64,000 bases of DNA from Elusimicrobia bacterium CG_4_9_14_3_um_filter_62_55 (GCA_002790095.1 PFUL01000087.1:20094-84093), one strand, 5' to 3'; shown: positions 16,688-25,451, counted from the first letter of the stretch. Made by a program: numbers and translations. The notes: generated by a model from the sequence alone, not told the origin.

Positions 16688-17694
16688 GACTTCTTGGCGG
16701 AGAGGTTGTCGAACCAGACCTTCGTCGCTTCCTGGATGGTTTCGGGCGTCCAGACCGGCGCGCTTTCCCAGTCTCGGATGTGGTTGAGCATCTTCTTGAC
16801 GCCGTCCTCGAAACTGATCTGGGGCTCCCACCCCAGGACTTCCCGGATCAGCGCGGTGTCGGCGAAGGTGCAGTCAGGCTCTCCCGGGCGCTTCGGGATG
16901 TAGGTTTTCTCTCCGCCGAGGAGTTCGACGAGGCGGTTGACGCTGTATGTGCCTCCGGAGCCGACATTCAGTATCCGGTCGCGCACATCCTCGCGTTCGG
17001 CGGCGCGTACGATCGCGGCGGCGACATCGGCGACATAGGTGAAGTCCCGGGTTTGCGTTCCGTCGCCGACGATGGTAAGCGGTCGACCCTTGAGTTTTTG
17101 AGCCAGGAACACGCCGAACACCGCGCCGTAGGTTCCGGAAGTGCGCGCGCGGGGGCCGTAGACATTGAAGAATCGAAGCGATATGTAGGGGAGACCGTAG
17201 ACTTTTCCCCAATGCTGGACGAGTTGTTCTCCGAGATTTTTCGTTAACGCGTACGGATATTCCGGCCGGATTTCAGCGGTTTCGGGGGTCGGCGTGCGGT
17301 CCGGGATGCCGTAGCACGAGGAGGAAGCGGCGTAGATAAAGCGTTTGACCTGCGCGGCTCGCGCGGCTTCCAGAACGCATTCGGTGCCAACCACATTGGC
17401 CCGGAAATAGTCGGTCGGCCGCTCGATCGAGGGCACGATGTCGGCCAGAGCGGCAAGATGGAACACCCAGTCGACGCCGTCGAAGGCGGGGCGGACGGCG
17501 TCGAAATCGGCCACATCGGCTTCAACGAACGTGAACCGCGGGTTTTCCATCGCCGAGGAGAGATTCTGTCGGCGGCCGTTGGCGAGGTTGTCTATGGCGA
17601 TGACCTCGTGGCTGTCGGCTAGCAACCGGTCGACGAGGTGGCTTCCGATGAAGCCGGCCCCTCCGGTGACGAGCGCCTTCCGAACGCCGCTCAT
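16684..17694 (-). CDS. NAD-dependent sugar epimerase/dehydratase (extended SDR)
   Basis: A 336-residue extended SDR. The NAD motif [14 protein letters not shown] occurs at residues 10-23, the catalytic triad YPYALTKN contains the Tyr and Lys, and [12 protein letters not shown] is typical of UDP-glucose 4-epimerase-like enzymes. ATG 17694 overlaps the upstream paralogue stop by 4 nt. It supplies keto or epimerised nucleotide sugars for the two aminotransferases downstream. The exact activity (4-epimerase, 4,6-dehydratase) is not resolved by the visible motifs. Confidence 0.92.
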   Translation of the reverse strand: MSGVRKALVTGGAGFIGSHLVDRLLADSHEVIAIDNLANGRRQNLSSAMENPRFTFVEADVADFDAVRPAFDGVDWVFHLAALADIVPSIERPTDYFRANVVGTECVLEAARAAQVKRFIYAASSSCYGIPDRTPTPETAEIRPEYPYALTKNLGEQLVQHWGKVYGLPYISLRFFNVYGPRARTSGTYGAVFGVFLAQKLKGRPLTIVGDGTQTRDFTYVADVAAAIVRAAEREDVRDRILNVGSGGTYSVNRLVELLGGEKTYIPKRPGEPDCTFADTALIREVLGWEPQISFEDGVKKMLNHIRDWESAPVWTPETIQEATKVWFDNLSAKKS

Positions 17695-18695
17695 GCGGCT
17701 TTGGCGGCGCCGAGATCCTTCATCGTTCGCACATTGAAATAACGGGCGTCGTCGAGACTGTTGGGGATGCGGCCTTCTTTAAAGGCTCTGCAGAGGTCGG
17801 CGACGGCTTCCGGCACGGTGTGGCGCGGCGAAAATCCGAGTTCCTTCGCAATGAGCTTCGATGAGACATGGTAGGAGCGGTTGTCGTCGGTCGGGCTTGT
17901 CTTGATGGTGACCGGACCGCGGTCCGGGCACTCCCGTTCGACGGTTTCTTTGACCATGTTCGCGAGCTCGGTGACCGTATGGTTCTCGTAGCCCGCGTTG
18001 AAGATGCGCCCGTCGATTTTTTCCGCGGGCATCGAGAGAAGTTCGACATAGAGGTCGGTGATGTCCTCGATGTGGATGTTCGGACGCTGCTGGTCGCCCC
18101 CAAATACCGTGATTTCTCCCTTGTTGTAAGCAAGGTTCGTGAGAATGTTGACGACGAGATCTAGGCGAAGTCTCGGTGAATAGCCGCAAATCGTCGCGGG
18201 GCGGATCGTCACCGCCGTGAAGCCCGGCTTTTTCATCCGAGCAAGGACTTCCTCGCACATCGCCTTGAATTTGGAGTAGTCGGTCAACGGCTTCAACGGG
18301 TGCGTCTCGTCGACATTAGGCGCTTCGCTAACGCCGTAGACGGAACTCGAAGAGGCGTAGATGAACCGCCGGACTCCGGCGTCCTGGCTGGCCTTCACCA
18401 TCGGCTCGAAGCAGTCGAAATTAATCGACTTCCCAAGTGAGGGGTCGAGTTCGAAGCTCGGGTCGTTGGAGATGCAGGCGAGGTGGATGACGGCGTCTGC
18501 GCCCTTCACGGCCTGGGAGAACGCCGCGGTATCGCGGATGTCGGCTTTAACGACGGTTAGGTTTGGATGCTTCGGCAGCACGCGTTCACCGAAGTACATG
18601 ATGTCGTAGGCGACAACATCGTGGCCTTGATCGAGCAGCTTTTGAGTGAGGACGCAGCCAGCATAGCCCGCCGCTCCGGTTACAAGAATTTTCAT
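17691..18695 (-). CDS. NAD-dependent sugar epimerase/dehydratase (extended SDR)
   Basis: A 334-residue extended SDR with [14 protein letters not shown] at the N-terminus, [10 protein letters not shown], the active-site segment [14 protein letters not shown] (Tyr and Lys) and [15 protein letters not shown]. The last block recalls enzymes such as heptose/6-deoxy sugar epimerases rather than GalE. It is the promoter-proximal gene of the second leftward glycan operon and is coupled to the next epimerase by a 4-nt overlap. No good Shine-Dalgarno is visible before ATG 18695. The product sugar is not known. Confidence 0.92.
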   Translation of the reverse strand: MKILVTGAAGYAGCVLTQKLLDQGHDVVAYDIMYFGERVLPKHPNLTVVKADIRDTAAFSQAVKGADAVIHLACISNDPSFELDPSLGKSINFDCFEPMVKASQDAGVRRFIYASSSSVYGVSEAPNVDETHPLKPLTDYSKFKAMCEEVLARMKKPGFTAVTIRPATICGYSPRLRLDLVVNILTNLAYNKGEITVFGGDQQRPNIHIEDITDLYVELLSMPAEKIDGRIFNAGYENHTVTELANMVKETVERECPDRGPVTIKTSPTDDNRSYHVSSKLIAKELGFSPRHTVPEAVADLCRAFKEGRIPNSLDDARYFNVRTMKDLGAAKAA

Positions 18696-18755
18696 AGTAA
18701 TTTGGGAAATAGGTCCTCTGCGGTAGGGATATAGGAAAAAAAGTCTGAGAATATT

Positions 18756-19550
18756 TTAGAAAACTCGTTTAGGACGGTCAAGACGGACTGAGGCGGGCGC
18801 CTCTAGGTAGAGCAGATATTCCACATTCCCCTTAGGCCCTTTCGCCGGCGATTCGATTATGCCTAACTCGCGCAGGCCAAGGTCTTTTGCGCAGGCGCGC
18901 ACCCGTTCGATCGCCTGCCGCCGGAAGGACTCTTCCCGCACCACCCCCTTGGGGACTTTCTTCGGCTCCAGCTCGAACTGCGGCTTTACGAGGACGATCA
19001 ATTCGCAGGGGTGCGCGAGCACCGCGAGCGCCGGCGGCAGCGCCTTGGTCAGCGAGATGAAGGAGACATCGGCGACGAGCAGGTCGGGGGCCGCGCCGCC
19101 GAGCAGTTCCGGCGTGAGGTCGCGCGCGTGGGTTTTTTCCAGCGAGACGACTCGGGGATCGGCTTTGAGTTTCAGATCGAGCTGCGCCGTCCCCACATCC
19201 ACGGCGAAGACCGTCGCCGCGCCGCGCTGCAGCAGGCAGTCGGTGAATCCGCCGGTGGACGCGCCGAGATCGAGCGCCACGCGCCCTTCCACTTCGACGG
19301 GAAATGCGTCCAACGCCGCTCGAAGCTTCAGTCCGCCGCGAGAGACGAACGGGACGGCGTCTTCCAGAATCTCGATAGGCGCGTCCTCGGAGACGGATTG
19401 TCCCGCCTTGGGGCGGTCGACATTTTTCAGGCGCACCTTGCCGGCCATCACCGCAGCCTGGGCTTTGGAGCGCGTCGCGAAAAGCCCGCGGTCGACGAGG
19501 ATCTGGTCGAGGCGGAGTTTCGGCGCCTTTTTTTGTTTTTGCCGCGTCAT
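18756..19550 (-). CDS. tlyA: TlyA-family rRNA 2'-O-methyltransferase / hemolysin-like
   Basis: A 264-residue protein. The N-terminal S4 RNA-binding domain (about residues 12-65) starts LRLDQILVDRGLFATRSKAQ. It is followed by VSRGGLKL and the FtsJ-like methyltransferase with SAM motif LDLGASTGGFTDCLLQ and VADVSFISL. TlyA methylates ribose of cytidines in 16S/23S rRNA. Length and motif order match the family. It directly follows, with no gap, the nucleotidyltransferase-like gene. It ends 60 nt before the start of the glycan operon on the same strand, so read-through is possible. Confidence 0.93.
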   Translation of the reverse strand: MTRQKQKKAPKLRLDQILVDRGLFATRSKAQAAVMAGKVRLKNVDRPKAGQSVSEDAPIEILEDAVPFVSRGGLKLRAALDAFPVEVEGRVALDLGASTGGFTDCLLQRGAATVFAVDVGTAQLDLKLKADPRVVSLEKTHARDLTPELLGGAAPDLLVADVSFISLTKALPPALAVLAHPCELIVLVKPQFELEPKKVPKGVVREESFRRQAIERVRACAKDLGLRELGIIESPAKGPKGNVEYLLYLEAPASVRLDRPKRVF

Positions 19551-20084
19551 CTAGGCCGTAAAATTTTCCACGGCGCGGCGGAAGGTAGCGGGGTCGAGCG
19601 CGGGATACTTATAAAGGGAAGGTTCGATATCCGCGAACAATTCCAAAAGCCGCTCATTGCTGATGAAGCCGCGTTCCCGCATCGCGCGGGCGTCCTCCAT
19701 GTCTTGATCGGATCCGCGGGCGATTTTAGATAGCGCTTGCGCGTAGAAGTCGTAATGCCGGAAGGTGACCGACCCTTCCGTCGCGATGAACGGGCTCCGT
19801 TCTTCCCAGCCGGGGAGCGGCGGAATGAAATGATCGGGAGCCGCAAGTTCGACATTGAGCTGGAGGGATTCCTTGATGCGGGGCAACGCGCGGAGCAGTT
19901 CGTCGTTCTCCGGCTGGAGGGTGATATCCGCGTCGAGGGTGGAATTCCGCCATCCATGCAGAACCGCCGTTGCGCCGCCGGTCAGGTAGACCGTCGTGGG
20001 GGTATTGGTCGCCTTGCCGAGTTCGGCCATGAATCGGCGCAGGCGTTCGGCGTCGGCTATTTCACGCATGCGGCGGCGGAGCAA
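19551..20084 (-). CDS. nucleotidyltransferase-fold protein (DUF6036-like)
   Basis: A 177-residue protein. YLTGGATAVLHGWRNSTLDADI has the glycine-rich loop and paired acidic residues of a minimal nucleotidyltransferase fold, and YDFYAQALSKIARGSDQDMED follows. I associate it with DUF6036-type proteins (recollection), which often sit in two-gene toxin-antitoxin-like pairs. Its start overlaps the small upstream gene by 28 nt; ATG 20069 is an alternative start. It abuts tlyA without a gap. Whether it transfers nucleotides to a target is unknown. Confidence 0.75.
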   Translation of the reverse strand: MLRRRMREIADAERLRRFMAELGKATNTPTTVYLTGGATAVLHGWRNSTLDADITLQPENDELLRALPRIKESLQLNVELAAPDHFIPPLPGWEERSPFIATEGSVTFRHYDFYAQALSKIARGSDQDMEDARAMRERGFISNERLLELFADIEPSLYKYPALDPATFRRAVENFTA

Positions 20085-20323
20085 TAGCTGTCGATTCTTT
20101 TTTGAAGCGCGTTGAAGCGGGAGTGGGCGCCGTCACCGTACTTTTCGGCCAAGAGTGCGTACAGGCGCTCCCGGGGGTTCGCGATCGGAGCTGTGATGGA
20201 GTGCCCGAGCTTCTTCAGGCGCTGCGAAAATGAGGAAACGAGAAGGCTTTCCACGGTCGTTTCTCCGTTCCCCAACGCGCGAACGCCTTCTTGAACCAAA
20301 TCTTCTCCGGGGAGTCGCTCCAT
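20057..20323 (-). CDS. small hypothetical protein, partner of nucleotidyltransferase-like gene
   Basis: An 88-residue basic, helix-rich protein with SFSQRLKKLGHSI and RERLYALLAEKYGDGAHSRF, ending in a Cys-containing tail (SYCSAAACVK). It overlaps the nucleotidyltransferase-like gene by 28 nt, indicating co-translation. The small basic helical partner plus a nucleotidyltransferase resembles an antitoxin-toxin or MNT/HEPN-like arrangement, but no HEPN motif is visible. Function not assigned. Confidence 0.6.
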   Translation of the reverse strand: MERLPGEDLVQEGVRALGNGETTVESLLVSSFSQRLKKLGHSITAPIANPRERLYALLAEKYGDGAHSRFNALQKRIDSYCSAAACVK

Positions 20324-20351
20324 ACCAGCAGTTTAGCAGGAAGTTTGTATG

Positions 20352-20390
20352 GGGGACAGTCCCCGATGTCTTCGTTGAGTTCAGTGCAGC
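20352..20390. repeat. short repeat, left copy, with 13-nt palindrome
   Basis: It begins with the palindromic GGGGACAGTCCCC (20352-20364), then TGTCTT, TGAGTT and AGTGC blocks. The same order recurs at 21607-21642. The two copies bracket the DUF4143 ATPase gene, and the left copy runs into its 3' end. Confidence 0.7.
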
Positions 20391-21559
20391 TTGAGGCCGG
20401 CCGGCGAGACGATTTGCCAATGCTCCGTCAGTGCTGCGGATTCTATTTCTCCGCTTAGCGAGACAACTTGACCTTGCTCCCAGTTCGGCCCGGAGATGGA
20501 GGCCAGAGGGACCAAATCCCTGGGCTTTGGCCGCCCCATCTTGACTTCAATCGGGAAACAGCGGCCTGCAATTTCAACGAGGAAATCGATCTCCTGTCCG
20601 TCTCGGGTTCGCCAGAAGTGGATATCCGCCTCCTGCAGGCGATGACGCAGTCTTCGATAGATTTCTCCGAAGACATGCGTTTCGAAGGCGGCTCCCCCCA
20701 TCGGCCCTAGGCGCAGGGCCTCCGAGTCACGCCAACCCGCCAGGTGAGCGCAGAGCCCCATGTCCAGGAAATAGAGTTTCGAACTCTTGATGAGCCGTTT
20801 TGTCCGGTTCGTGTGATAGGGCCTCACGAGCTTAATGAGAAAGCTGTCCTCCAGAAGACTCAGCCAATTCTTCGCCGTCACGGCGGAAATTCCCGCGTCT
20901 CTGGCCAGGTGATCGAAATTTACCACCGAGGCGGTGCGCAGGGCGCACATCTTCAGGAATATCTCGAATTCGCGGCGCTTTTCGATGCGCAGAAGCTCCC
21001 GCACATCGCGTTCGATGTAGGTTTGCGTATAACTTGAGAGGTAAAGTTCGCGGGCATCCGCAGCCGCCGTCTGGGAGAGTTTGGGGAACGTCGTTTGCAA
21101 TATCTTTTTGAAATAAGCGGAAGGCGAGAGGGAACGGATTTTCTTCTCTTCATCGGAAAGTCCGAAGAGGTTGATGATGGCGACTCTTCCGGCCAGGGTT
21201 TCTTTGACCCCTTCCATGACGGAGAAATCCTGCGACCCCGTCAGCCAGACGGCTCCAGGACCGGGGTCGCGGTCGGCTAATCTCTTAATTGGACTGAGCA
21301 GTTGGGGAGCGAATTGAATTTCATCGATGAGCAGCGGCGCTTCGAGTCCTCGCATGAACAATTCGGGATCCTGATTGGCTCGGGCCCGGACATCAAGGTT
21401 ATCGAGATCCACAAAGTTGCGTTTCCCGGCGCAGCGCTTCAGCAAGGAGCTCTTGCCGACCTGTCGTGGTCCGAGCAGCAGCCATACCGGGAAGAGTCGC
21501 AGTGCGGGCGCGGGCGGTGTCAGAAAGTCTTCCAGGGTGCGGGGAATCCATTTTGGCAT
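20381..21559 (-). CDS. DUF4143-type AAA ATPase
   Basis: A 392-residue ATPase. Walker A is LLGPRQVGKSS and Walker B APLLIDEIQFAP in the first 110 residues. A winged-helix-like middle region carries SAVTAKNWLSLLEDSF, and the C-terminal DUF4143 part has FWRTRDGQEIDFLVE, which is nuclease-fold-like. I chose ATG 21559 (MPKW) because a promoter with its -10 ends exactly 6 nt upstream, implying a leaderless message; ATG 21586 is an in-frame alternative that would sit inside that promoter. The gene is an isolated unit between two copies of a short repeat, consistent with horizontal spread. Biological role unknown. Confidence 0.88.
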   Translation of the reverse strand: MPKWIPRTLEDFLTPPAPALRLFPVWLLLGPRQVGKSSLLKRCAGKRNFVDLDNLDVRARANQDPELFMRGLEAPLLIDEIQFAPQLLSPIKRLADRDPGPGAVWLTGSQDFSVMEGVKETLAGRVAIINLFGLSDEEKKIRSLSPSAYFKKILQTTFPKLSQTAAADARELYLSSYTQTYIERDVRELLRIEKRREFEIFLKMCALRTASVVNFDHLARDAGISAVTAKNWLSLLEDSFLIKLVRPYHTNRTKRLIKSSKLYFLDMGLCAHLAGWRDSEALRLGPMGGAAFETHVFGEIYRRLRHRLQEADIHFWRTRDGQEIDFLVEIAGRCFPIEVKMGRPKPRDLVPLASISGPNWEQGQVVSLSGEIESAALTEHWQIVSPAGLKLH

Positions 21560-21594
21560 ATCTAAAGTATGCTTTAGATTTGCCATAAACGCAA
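21560..21594 (-). promoter_or_regulatory. leaderless promoter with overlapping palindrome for DUF4143 gene
   Basis: Minus-strand TTGCGT (21594-21589), 17 nt, CATACT (21571-21566), then 6 nt to ATG 21559. The -10 lies inside a perfect 20-nt palindrome (21560-21579; arms ATCTAAAG and CTTTAGAT around 4 nt). The palindrome could be an operator for autoregulation. Confidence 0.6.
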
Positions 21595-21606
21595 CTGCGA
21601 AGCCTC

Positions 21607-21642
21607 GGGGACAGTCCCCTCTGTCTTGGCTGAGTTTGTGCT
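21607..21642. repeat. short repeat, right copy, with 13-nt palindrome
   Basis: GGGGACAGTCCCC at 21607-21619, then TGTCTT, TGAGTT and GTGC blocks. It is in the same orientation as the copy at 20352-20390, about 1.25 kb away. Together they bracket the DUF4143 gene and its promoter. Confidence 0.7.
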
Positions 21643-21690
21643 GACAGATCGGACATTGACAGCGTTTGGGGGGGCTCTTATACTTCGGGG

Positions 21691-21960
21691 GTGGCGTTTC
21701 GGATTCTTGCTTTGTTCGTCCTCCCCCTATATTTTTCGGGCTGTGCAACGATCTGGTATGAGGACACGGCCTATTACAAGAAGGAATTGGAGATTTGCTC
21801 GAACCGGGGGCTGTCGGCGAAGTCCTGCCGGGAGGAGTGGGGGTGCGATCGCTTTATGTCTCAGGGGCAATGCGGGCGTCATATGAGGAAGGAGTGGAAG
21901 GCGATCGAGGCGGAAAATGAGGAGTCTTTCGCCGGGGATCGTTATCAAGGAAGGATGTGA
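21691..21960 (+). CDS. small Cys-rich lipoprotein
   Basis: An 89-residue product from GTG 21691. A hydrophobic signal (residues 2-17) ends in YFSGC, a lipobox-like site, so the mature protein is probably a small lipoprotein. The remainder has CSNRGLSAKSCREEWGC and GQCGRH, a spaced-cysteine pattern. The next gene encodes a relative with the matching MSEKSC segment, so the two are probably ancient duplicates. The start codon and stop overlap as GTGA. Function unknown. Confidence 0.65.
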   Translation: MAFRILALFVLPLYFSGCATIWYEDTAYYKKELEICSNRGLSAKSCREEWGCDRFMSQGQCGRHMRKEWKAIEAENEESFAGDRYQGRM

Positions 21961-22277
21961 AGAAGGTCGAGCGGCTGTTGCTTCTTGGATTTATGCTGTT
22001 CGCTTCGGGCTGCATCAATTGCTACGAACTGGTTCTTCAGGACGTGGATAGTTTCTGCGAACTGGCACCTTCGATCGCGCAATACGATCAGTGCATCATG
22101 GGATATGGGTGTCGGCGGGGGATGAGCGAAAAGAGCTGTGGAAAGCTGATGAGTCGGAAAATGTCTCCCGAAAGGATCAGGGAGATCTCTCGCAGCAAGA
22201 GCCTTCGTTGCTCCTGGAAGTTTTGCCGGCGAAATCCGTCGAAGTGTTCGTATTCCCGCAGGTTTCTAAATAAGTAG
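21957..22277 (+). CDS. small Cys-rich lipoprotein, paralogue of the preceding gene
   Basis: A 106-residue product. It has a signal peptide with LLLLGFMLFASGC as a clear lipobox, then CINCYELVL and spaced cysteines through YGCRRGMSEKSCGKLM, ending in a strongly basic tail (CSYSRRFLNK). GTG 21957 overlaps the stop of the upstream paralogue by 4 nt, so the pair is co-translated. Probably periplasm-facing and disulfide-containing. It precedes the receptor-kinase gene by about 100 nt, which contains a separate promoter. Function unknown. Confidence 0.65.
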   Translation: MKKVERLLLLGFMLFASGCINCYELVLQDVDSFCELAPSIAQYDQCIMGYGCRRGMSEKSCGKLMSRKMSPERIREISRSKSLRCSWKFCRRNPSKCSYSRRFLNK

Positions 22278-22311
22278 GTTTTTAAATCATTTTTCTATTA
22301 AACAAAGACCC

Positions 22312-22340
22312 TTGACGGGTTAAGACCGCCCTTATACCCT
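22312..22340 (+). promoter_or_regulatory. probable promoter of the TPR/Ser-Thr kinase gene
   Basis: TTGACG at 22312-22317 is a good -35. The best -10 is TACCCT at 17-nt spacing (22335-22340), or TATACC at 15-nt spacing. Transcription would begin about 30 nt before ATG 22376. Confidence 0.5.
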
Positions 22341-22375
22341 GTGCATAGACCGTGATTTCACACGGAGTGCGAATT

Positions 22376-24943
22376 ATGCAAACCCTAACGATTTTGAAGC
22401 TTAGAGCCGTTATTCCAGCGATCATCTTTGCGGGGCTATTCCCGATTTCGACCCTTGCCGAGGGGGATATGGGGCATCAGTCGGACGCCTATAATCCCCC
22501 GAAATATGAGGAAAAGGATCCGGGGAAGATCAATAAGGATTTCAACAAGCAACTCGATGATGCCTTCAAGAATAAAGGCCGTTTCGGCGGCGATACTAAC
22601 CTGAATCTTGACCAGATCAAGAAGGACGCCGGGAGCATGCCCGATGACGCAAAGATCGCTTTCATCGAAGCGATGATGGCCAAGGATCAAATGTGGGGAC
22701 ACCACGGTGACGGGCGGCGTCATGGCGGGGATTGGGCTCACCATAATGATTTGGCGAAGGAACAATTTCGGAGCCACCAAATCGCGCAGTTCAAGAAAAT
22801 CGCCGCGTACGACCAAAGCTTGGCCGGCGAGCTGATTTCAGTGAGTTTCCCGCCGCAAATGGCCGCCCGGTATTCCCAGGCGGTCGGAATTGGAGGTGGG
22901 AACACCGGATCGAGCGGCGGTTCGGCGACGCGTCCCGGAGACGATTTTGCGCGGCGGGTCGGGCAGGAGTTTCCCGGAAATTCGGACGCTCAGCGATCGG
23001 TCGGCGATTACTTCCGCGATACGGACAGGCCTGGAGATGCGGCGGATCATTATCGGCGCGCGGCTGATTTGAATCCGCGGGATCCAAGGGCATATGCCGG
23101 CCTCGCTCAGTCGTTGGCCCAACCCGAAATCGGCGACTGGCAAGGCGCTGTTGAGGCCGGCCAGGCCGCGCTCGCGATGGGAAACCGCGATCCCGGGCTT
23201 ATCGCGACGATGCGAATGGCGCAGCAGCGCATGGGCGCCGACGGGACCGCGCGCGGTTCGAGCGCGGCGGATTTCGGGGCGGCGCAAGGAAAGCCGTTCT
23301 CGGATTTCAAGGCGGCCGATAAAAAACTCGCCGAGCGCCGGGATTATTCCGCGGCTCCGACGGAGCGTCAGCGGGCGGAAAGCGCGATGGTGGAAAACGC
23401 GCTGATCAACGCGAAGAACGCCGAACGATTGGTCAACGCCGATCCGCGCCAGGCGATCCGTCTCGCCGATGCGGCGCTCAAGAGCATGCCGGAATCCGCG
23501 CGGGCGCATTACGCGAAGGCGAAGGCTTACATGTCGATGAAGGACTTCCAGCACGCGCTGGAGTCCATCAACGAGGCGATCCGCTACGGAAAGCGGGGCG
23601 ATCGCTCCCGATTGCTGACCGACAAGTCGAAAATCCTGAACCGGATGGGCCGTTTCCGCGAAGCGATCAAGACCGCCAAGGACGCGATCGCCGCCAACGC
23701 CTCGAACGCGCACGCCTACGCGCAGGCTTCCTGGGCGTTCGCCGGAGAGCGCGCTCCGACAGAGTCGTTGGAGATGATGCGCCGCGCGGCGAATCTCGAC
23801 CCGAACTATCAGCGGCATCTCGCGGCGATGAACGCTTTGCCCGAAGACGGGGACTTGCTCGCTCTGTTCACCGGCGAGCCGTCGTCTAAAGAGGAGGCCG
23901 GGAGCGCCGCGCCGGCGGACCATTCCATTTTCAAGAACAAGAAGACCTTCTGGTGGCTTGCGCTCGCGGCCGCGATCGTCTTCTTGGGCGTCGGCCTGAT
24001 CGGCGCGGTGTCCGATTCCTTTAAAGACACGATCCGCAGGCAGATCTCCGCCTCCGCGGCTCCGGCCGTGCAGACCTCCGGAGCGTTCGAGGGAATGAGC
24101 GGCGCGGAAGCGGGCCAACGGGTGCGCGACGAATTCTTGGGCGGAACCCACCGCATCGAGGGACAGATCGGCGCCGGCGGCATGGGAGTCGTTTACAAGG
24201 GACATGACACCGCGCTGGACCGGCCGGTCGCGATCAAGAAGATGCGCGAGGAGATCCGTTCGGATCCGCGTGAGCGCGAACGCTTCCTTAAGGAGGCTCG
24301 CACCGTCGCGGCGCTGCGCACGCCGAACATCGTCGAGATTTACCAAATCCTCGAACAGGGTCAGGACGTGTTCCTGGTGTTCGAATTCGTCTCCGGCAAG
24401 ACGATCTCGCAGTTGATCCATGAAAGCAAGCGGATGTCGCTGCGGGACTCTTTGAGCATAATCCGCGGCGTGGCCGCGGCGTTGGACTTCGCGCACGCGA
24501 AGGGCGTGATCCACCGCGATCTGAAGCCCTCGAACGTGATGATCAGCGACGAGGGGGACATCAAGGTGATGGACTTCGGCGTCGCCCGGCAGGCGAAGGA
24601 ATCCGTGTCCCGCATGTCGATGACGAACACGGTCGTGGGAACCCCCCCGTATATGGCGCCCGAACAGGAGCAGGGCATGGTTCGCAAGGAAAGCGACGTG
24701 TTCGCGCTTGCGGTGTGTCTCTATGAAATGGTGACCGGTGAATTGCCGTACCGGGGAGTCGGAGCGGGGATGCTTATGGCGAAGATGAATCAGACCTACG
24801 CCCCGGCGTCGAAGATCGTCCCCGGACTTCCCGCGGAATTCGACTCCGTCATGGCGAAGGGGCTCGAACCCGATCCGGATAAGCGTTGGAAAAAGGCCGG
24901 CGAGTTCGTGCGGGCCATCGAGATGATGGTGCCGGTGGCCTGA
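22376..24943 (+). CDS. membrane Ser/Thr protein kinase with N-terminal periplasmic TPR region
   Basis: An 855-residue protein. A signal peptide (residues 1-28, ending STLA) is followed by a Gly/Asp/His-rich segment and then TPR-like repeats (about 205-500). One membrane span lies at about 522-545 (WWLALAAAIVFLGVG). A C-terminal Hanks-type kinase follows with GAGGMGVVYKG (near 599), the VAIKKM lysine, HRDLKPSN (near 712), DFGVAR (near 732) and GTPPYMAPEQ. All catalytic residues are present. Most bacterial kinases place the kinase first, so this order gives an outside-in receptor: TPR sensor in the periplasm, kinase in the cytoplasm. GGAG precedes ATG 22376. Ligand and targets are unknown. Confidence 0.9.
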   Translation: MQTLTILKLRAVIPAIIFAGLFPISTLAEGDMGHQSDAYNPPKYEEKDPGKINKDFNKQLDDAFKNKGRFGGDTNLNLDQIKKDAGSMPDDAKIAFIEAMMAKDQMWGHHGDGRRHGGDWAHHNDLAKEQFRSHQIAQFKKIAAYDQSLAGELISVSFPPQMAARYSQAVGIGGGNTGSSGGSATRPGDDFARRVGQEFPGNSDAQRSVGDYFRDTDRPGDAADHYRRAADLNPRDPRAYAGLAQSLAQPEIGDWQGAVEAGQAALAMGNRDPGLIATMRMAQQRMGADGTARGSSAADFGAAQGKPFSDFKAADKKLAERRDYSAAPTERQRAESAMVENALINAKNAERLVNADPRQAIRLADAALKSMPESARAHYAKAKAYMSMKDFQHALESINEAIRYGKRGDRSRLLTDKSKILNRMGRFREAIKTAKDAIAANASNAHAYAQASWAFAGERAPTESLEMMRRAANLDPNYQRHLAAMNALPEDGDLLALFTGEPSSKEEAGSAAPADHSIFKNKKTFWWLALAAAIVFLGVGLIGAVSDSFKDTIRRQISASAAPAVQTSGAFEGMSGAEAGQRVRDEFLGGTHRIEGQIGAGGMGVVYKGHDTALDRPVAIKKMREEIRSDPRERERFLKEARTVAALRTPNIVEIYQILEQGQDVFLVFEFVSGKTISQLIHESKRMSLRDSLSIIRGVAAALDFAHAKGVIHRDLKPSNVMISDEGDIKVMDFGVARQAKESVSRMSMTNTVVGTPPYMAPEQEQGMVRKESDVFALAVCLYEMVTGELPYRGVGAGMLMAKMNQTYAPASKIVPGLPAEFDSVMAKGLEPDPDKRWKKAGEFVRAIEMMVPVA

Positions 24944-24990
24944 TTTAGTCTTCTCCTTTAAATTTCGATGTTTATTTCCATGGCGGATCC

Positions 24991-25019
24991 TTGCCGCCCG
25001 GGGGCTTGTCTGTTATACT
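24991..25019 (+). promoter_or_regulatory. promoter of ssrA
   Basis: TTGCCG (24991-24996) and TATACT (25014-25019) are separated by 17 nt. The -10 ends 8 nt before the mature tmRNA 5' end, so the RNA may need little or no 5' trimming. Confidence 0.75.
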
Positions 25020-25027
25020 GAGTCGAC

Positions 25028-25386
25028 GGGGGTGACTAGCTTCGACAGGATGGTCGCTCTCTGACGGTCGCAGGCCCTGGTTGGCCGAATCCAGGTAAAA
25101 ATTCGTCCAAAAACATAAAAGCCAATACACAACTGGCCTGGGCCACCGCCTAACCCGCGGTAGGTTCACATCGACCCTCCAACGCCCGCTAAGAGGGACC
25201 CGATGTCAACTAGCGGACTGGGCGATTCTTCGCGCGCTTCGTCGAAGGAACGCCGAGACTTAACGGAGCTGGGCACGGGATACTGGTTCGGCGGTTTTCC
25301 CGCGTCGAGACTTAAGCCGAACTAAGCCTGTAGTGGCCTCAGGGACGTTATTCTGGACGCGGGTGCGAATCCCGCCACCTCCACCA
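25028..25386 (+). ncRNA. ssrA: transfer-messenger RNA (tmRNA)
   Basis: A one-piece tmRNA of 359 nt. The 5' end GGGGGTGACTAGCTTCGACA and the 3' end with GGACGCGGGTGCGAATCCCG, CACCTCC, discriminator A and encoded CCA form the alanine-tRNA-like domain. The acceptor arms pair over seven positions with one G-U at position 3, and the T-loop is recognisable. The tag reading frame begins at 25121. It rescues stalled ribosomes together with SmpB, which is not in this window. The downstream diguanylate cyclase gene begins only 65 nt later on the same strand. Confidence 0.97.
25121..25153 (+). other. tmRNA proteolysis-tag reading frame
   Basis: The resume codon GCC is preceded by ATAAAA, aligning with the pre-resume element of E. 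coli tmRNA. The frame encodes ANTQLAWATA followed by TAA, so with the tRNA-borne alanine the tag is AANTQLAWATA. The end ATA differs from the usual LAA or VAA terminus that ClpXP recognises. Confidence 0.8.
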
Positions 25387-25451
25387 TTTTGGTGGCAGCC
25401 TCTCGCGCGGCAGCGCCGCGCGAGGGGAGCGGGGCGGAGGCAATCGACCGG

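Noticed and set aside
18696-18755. Promoter for the second glycan operon
   Set aside because: A TATATC is present but no convincing -35 at an acceptable distance, and read-through from tlyA is possible.
22838-24514. 558-codon minus-strand frame over the kinase gene
   Set aside because: It is antisense to conserved kinase and TPR sequence and has no family features or ribosome site.
25387-25451. Start of the first diguanylate cyclase at TTG 25389
   Set aside because: It would begin 2 nt after the tmRNA CCA end. ATG 25452 has a good ribosome site and begins at the hydrophobic segment.
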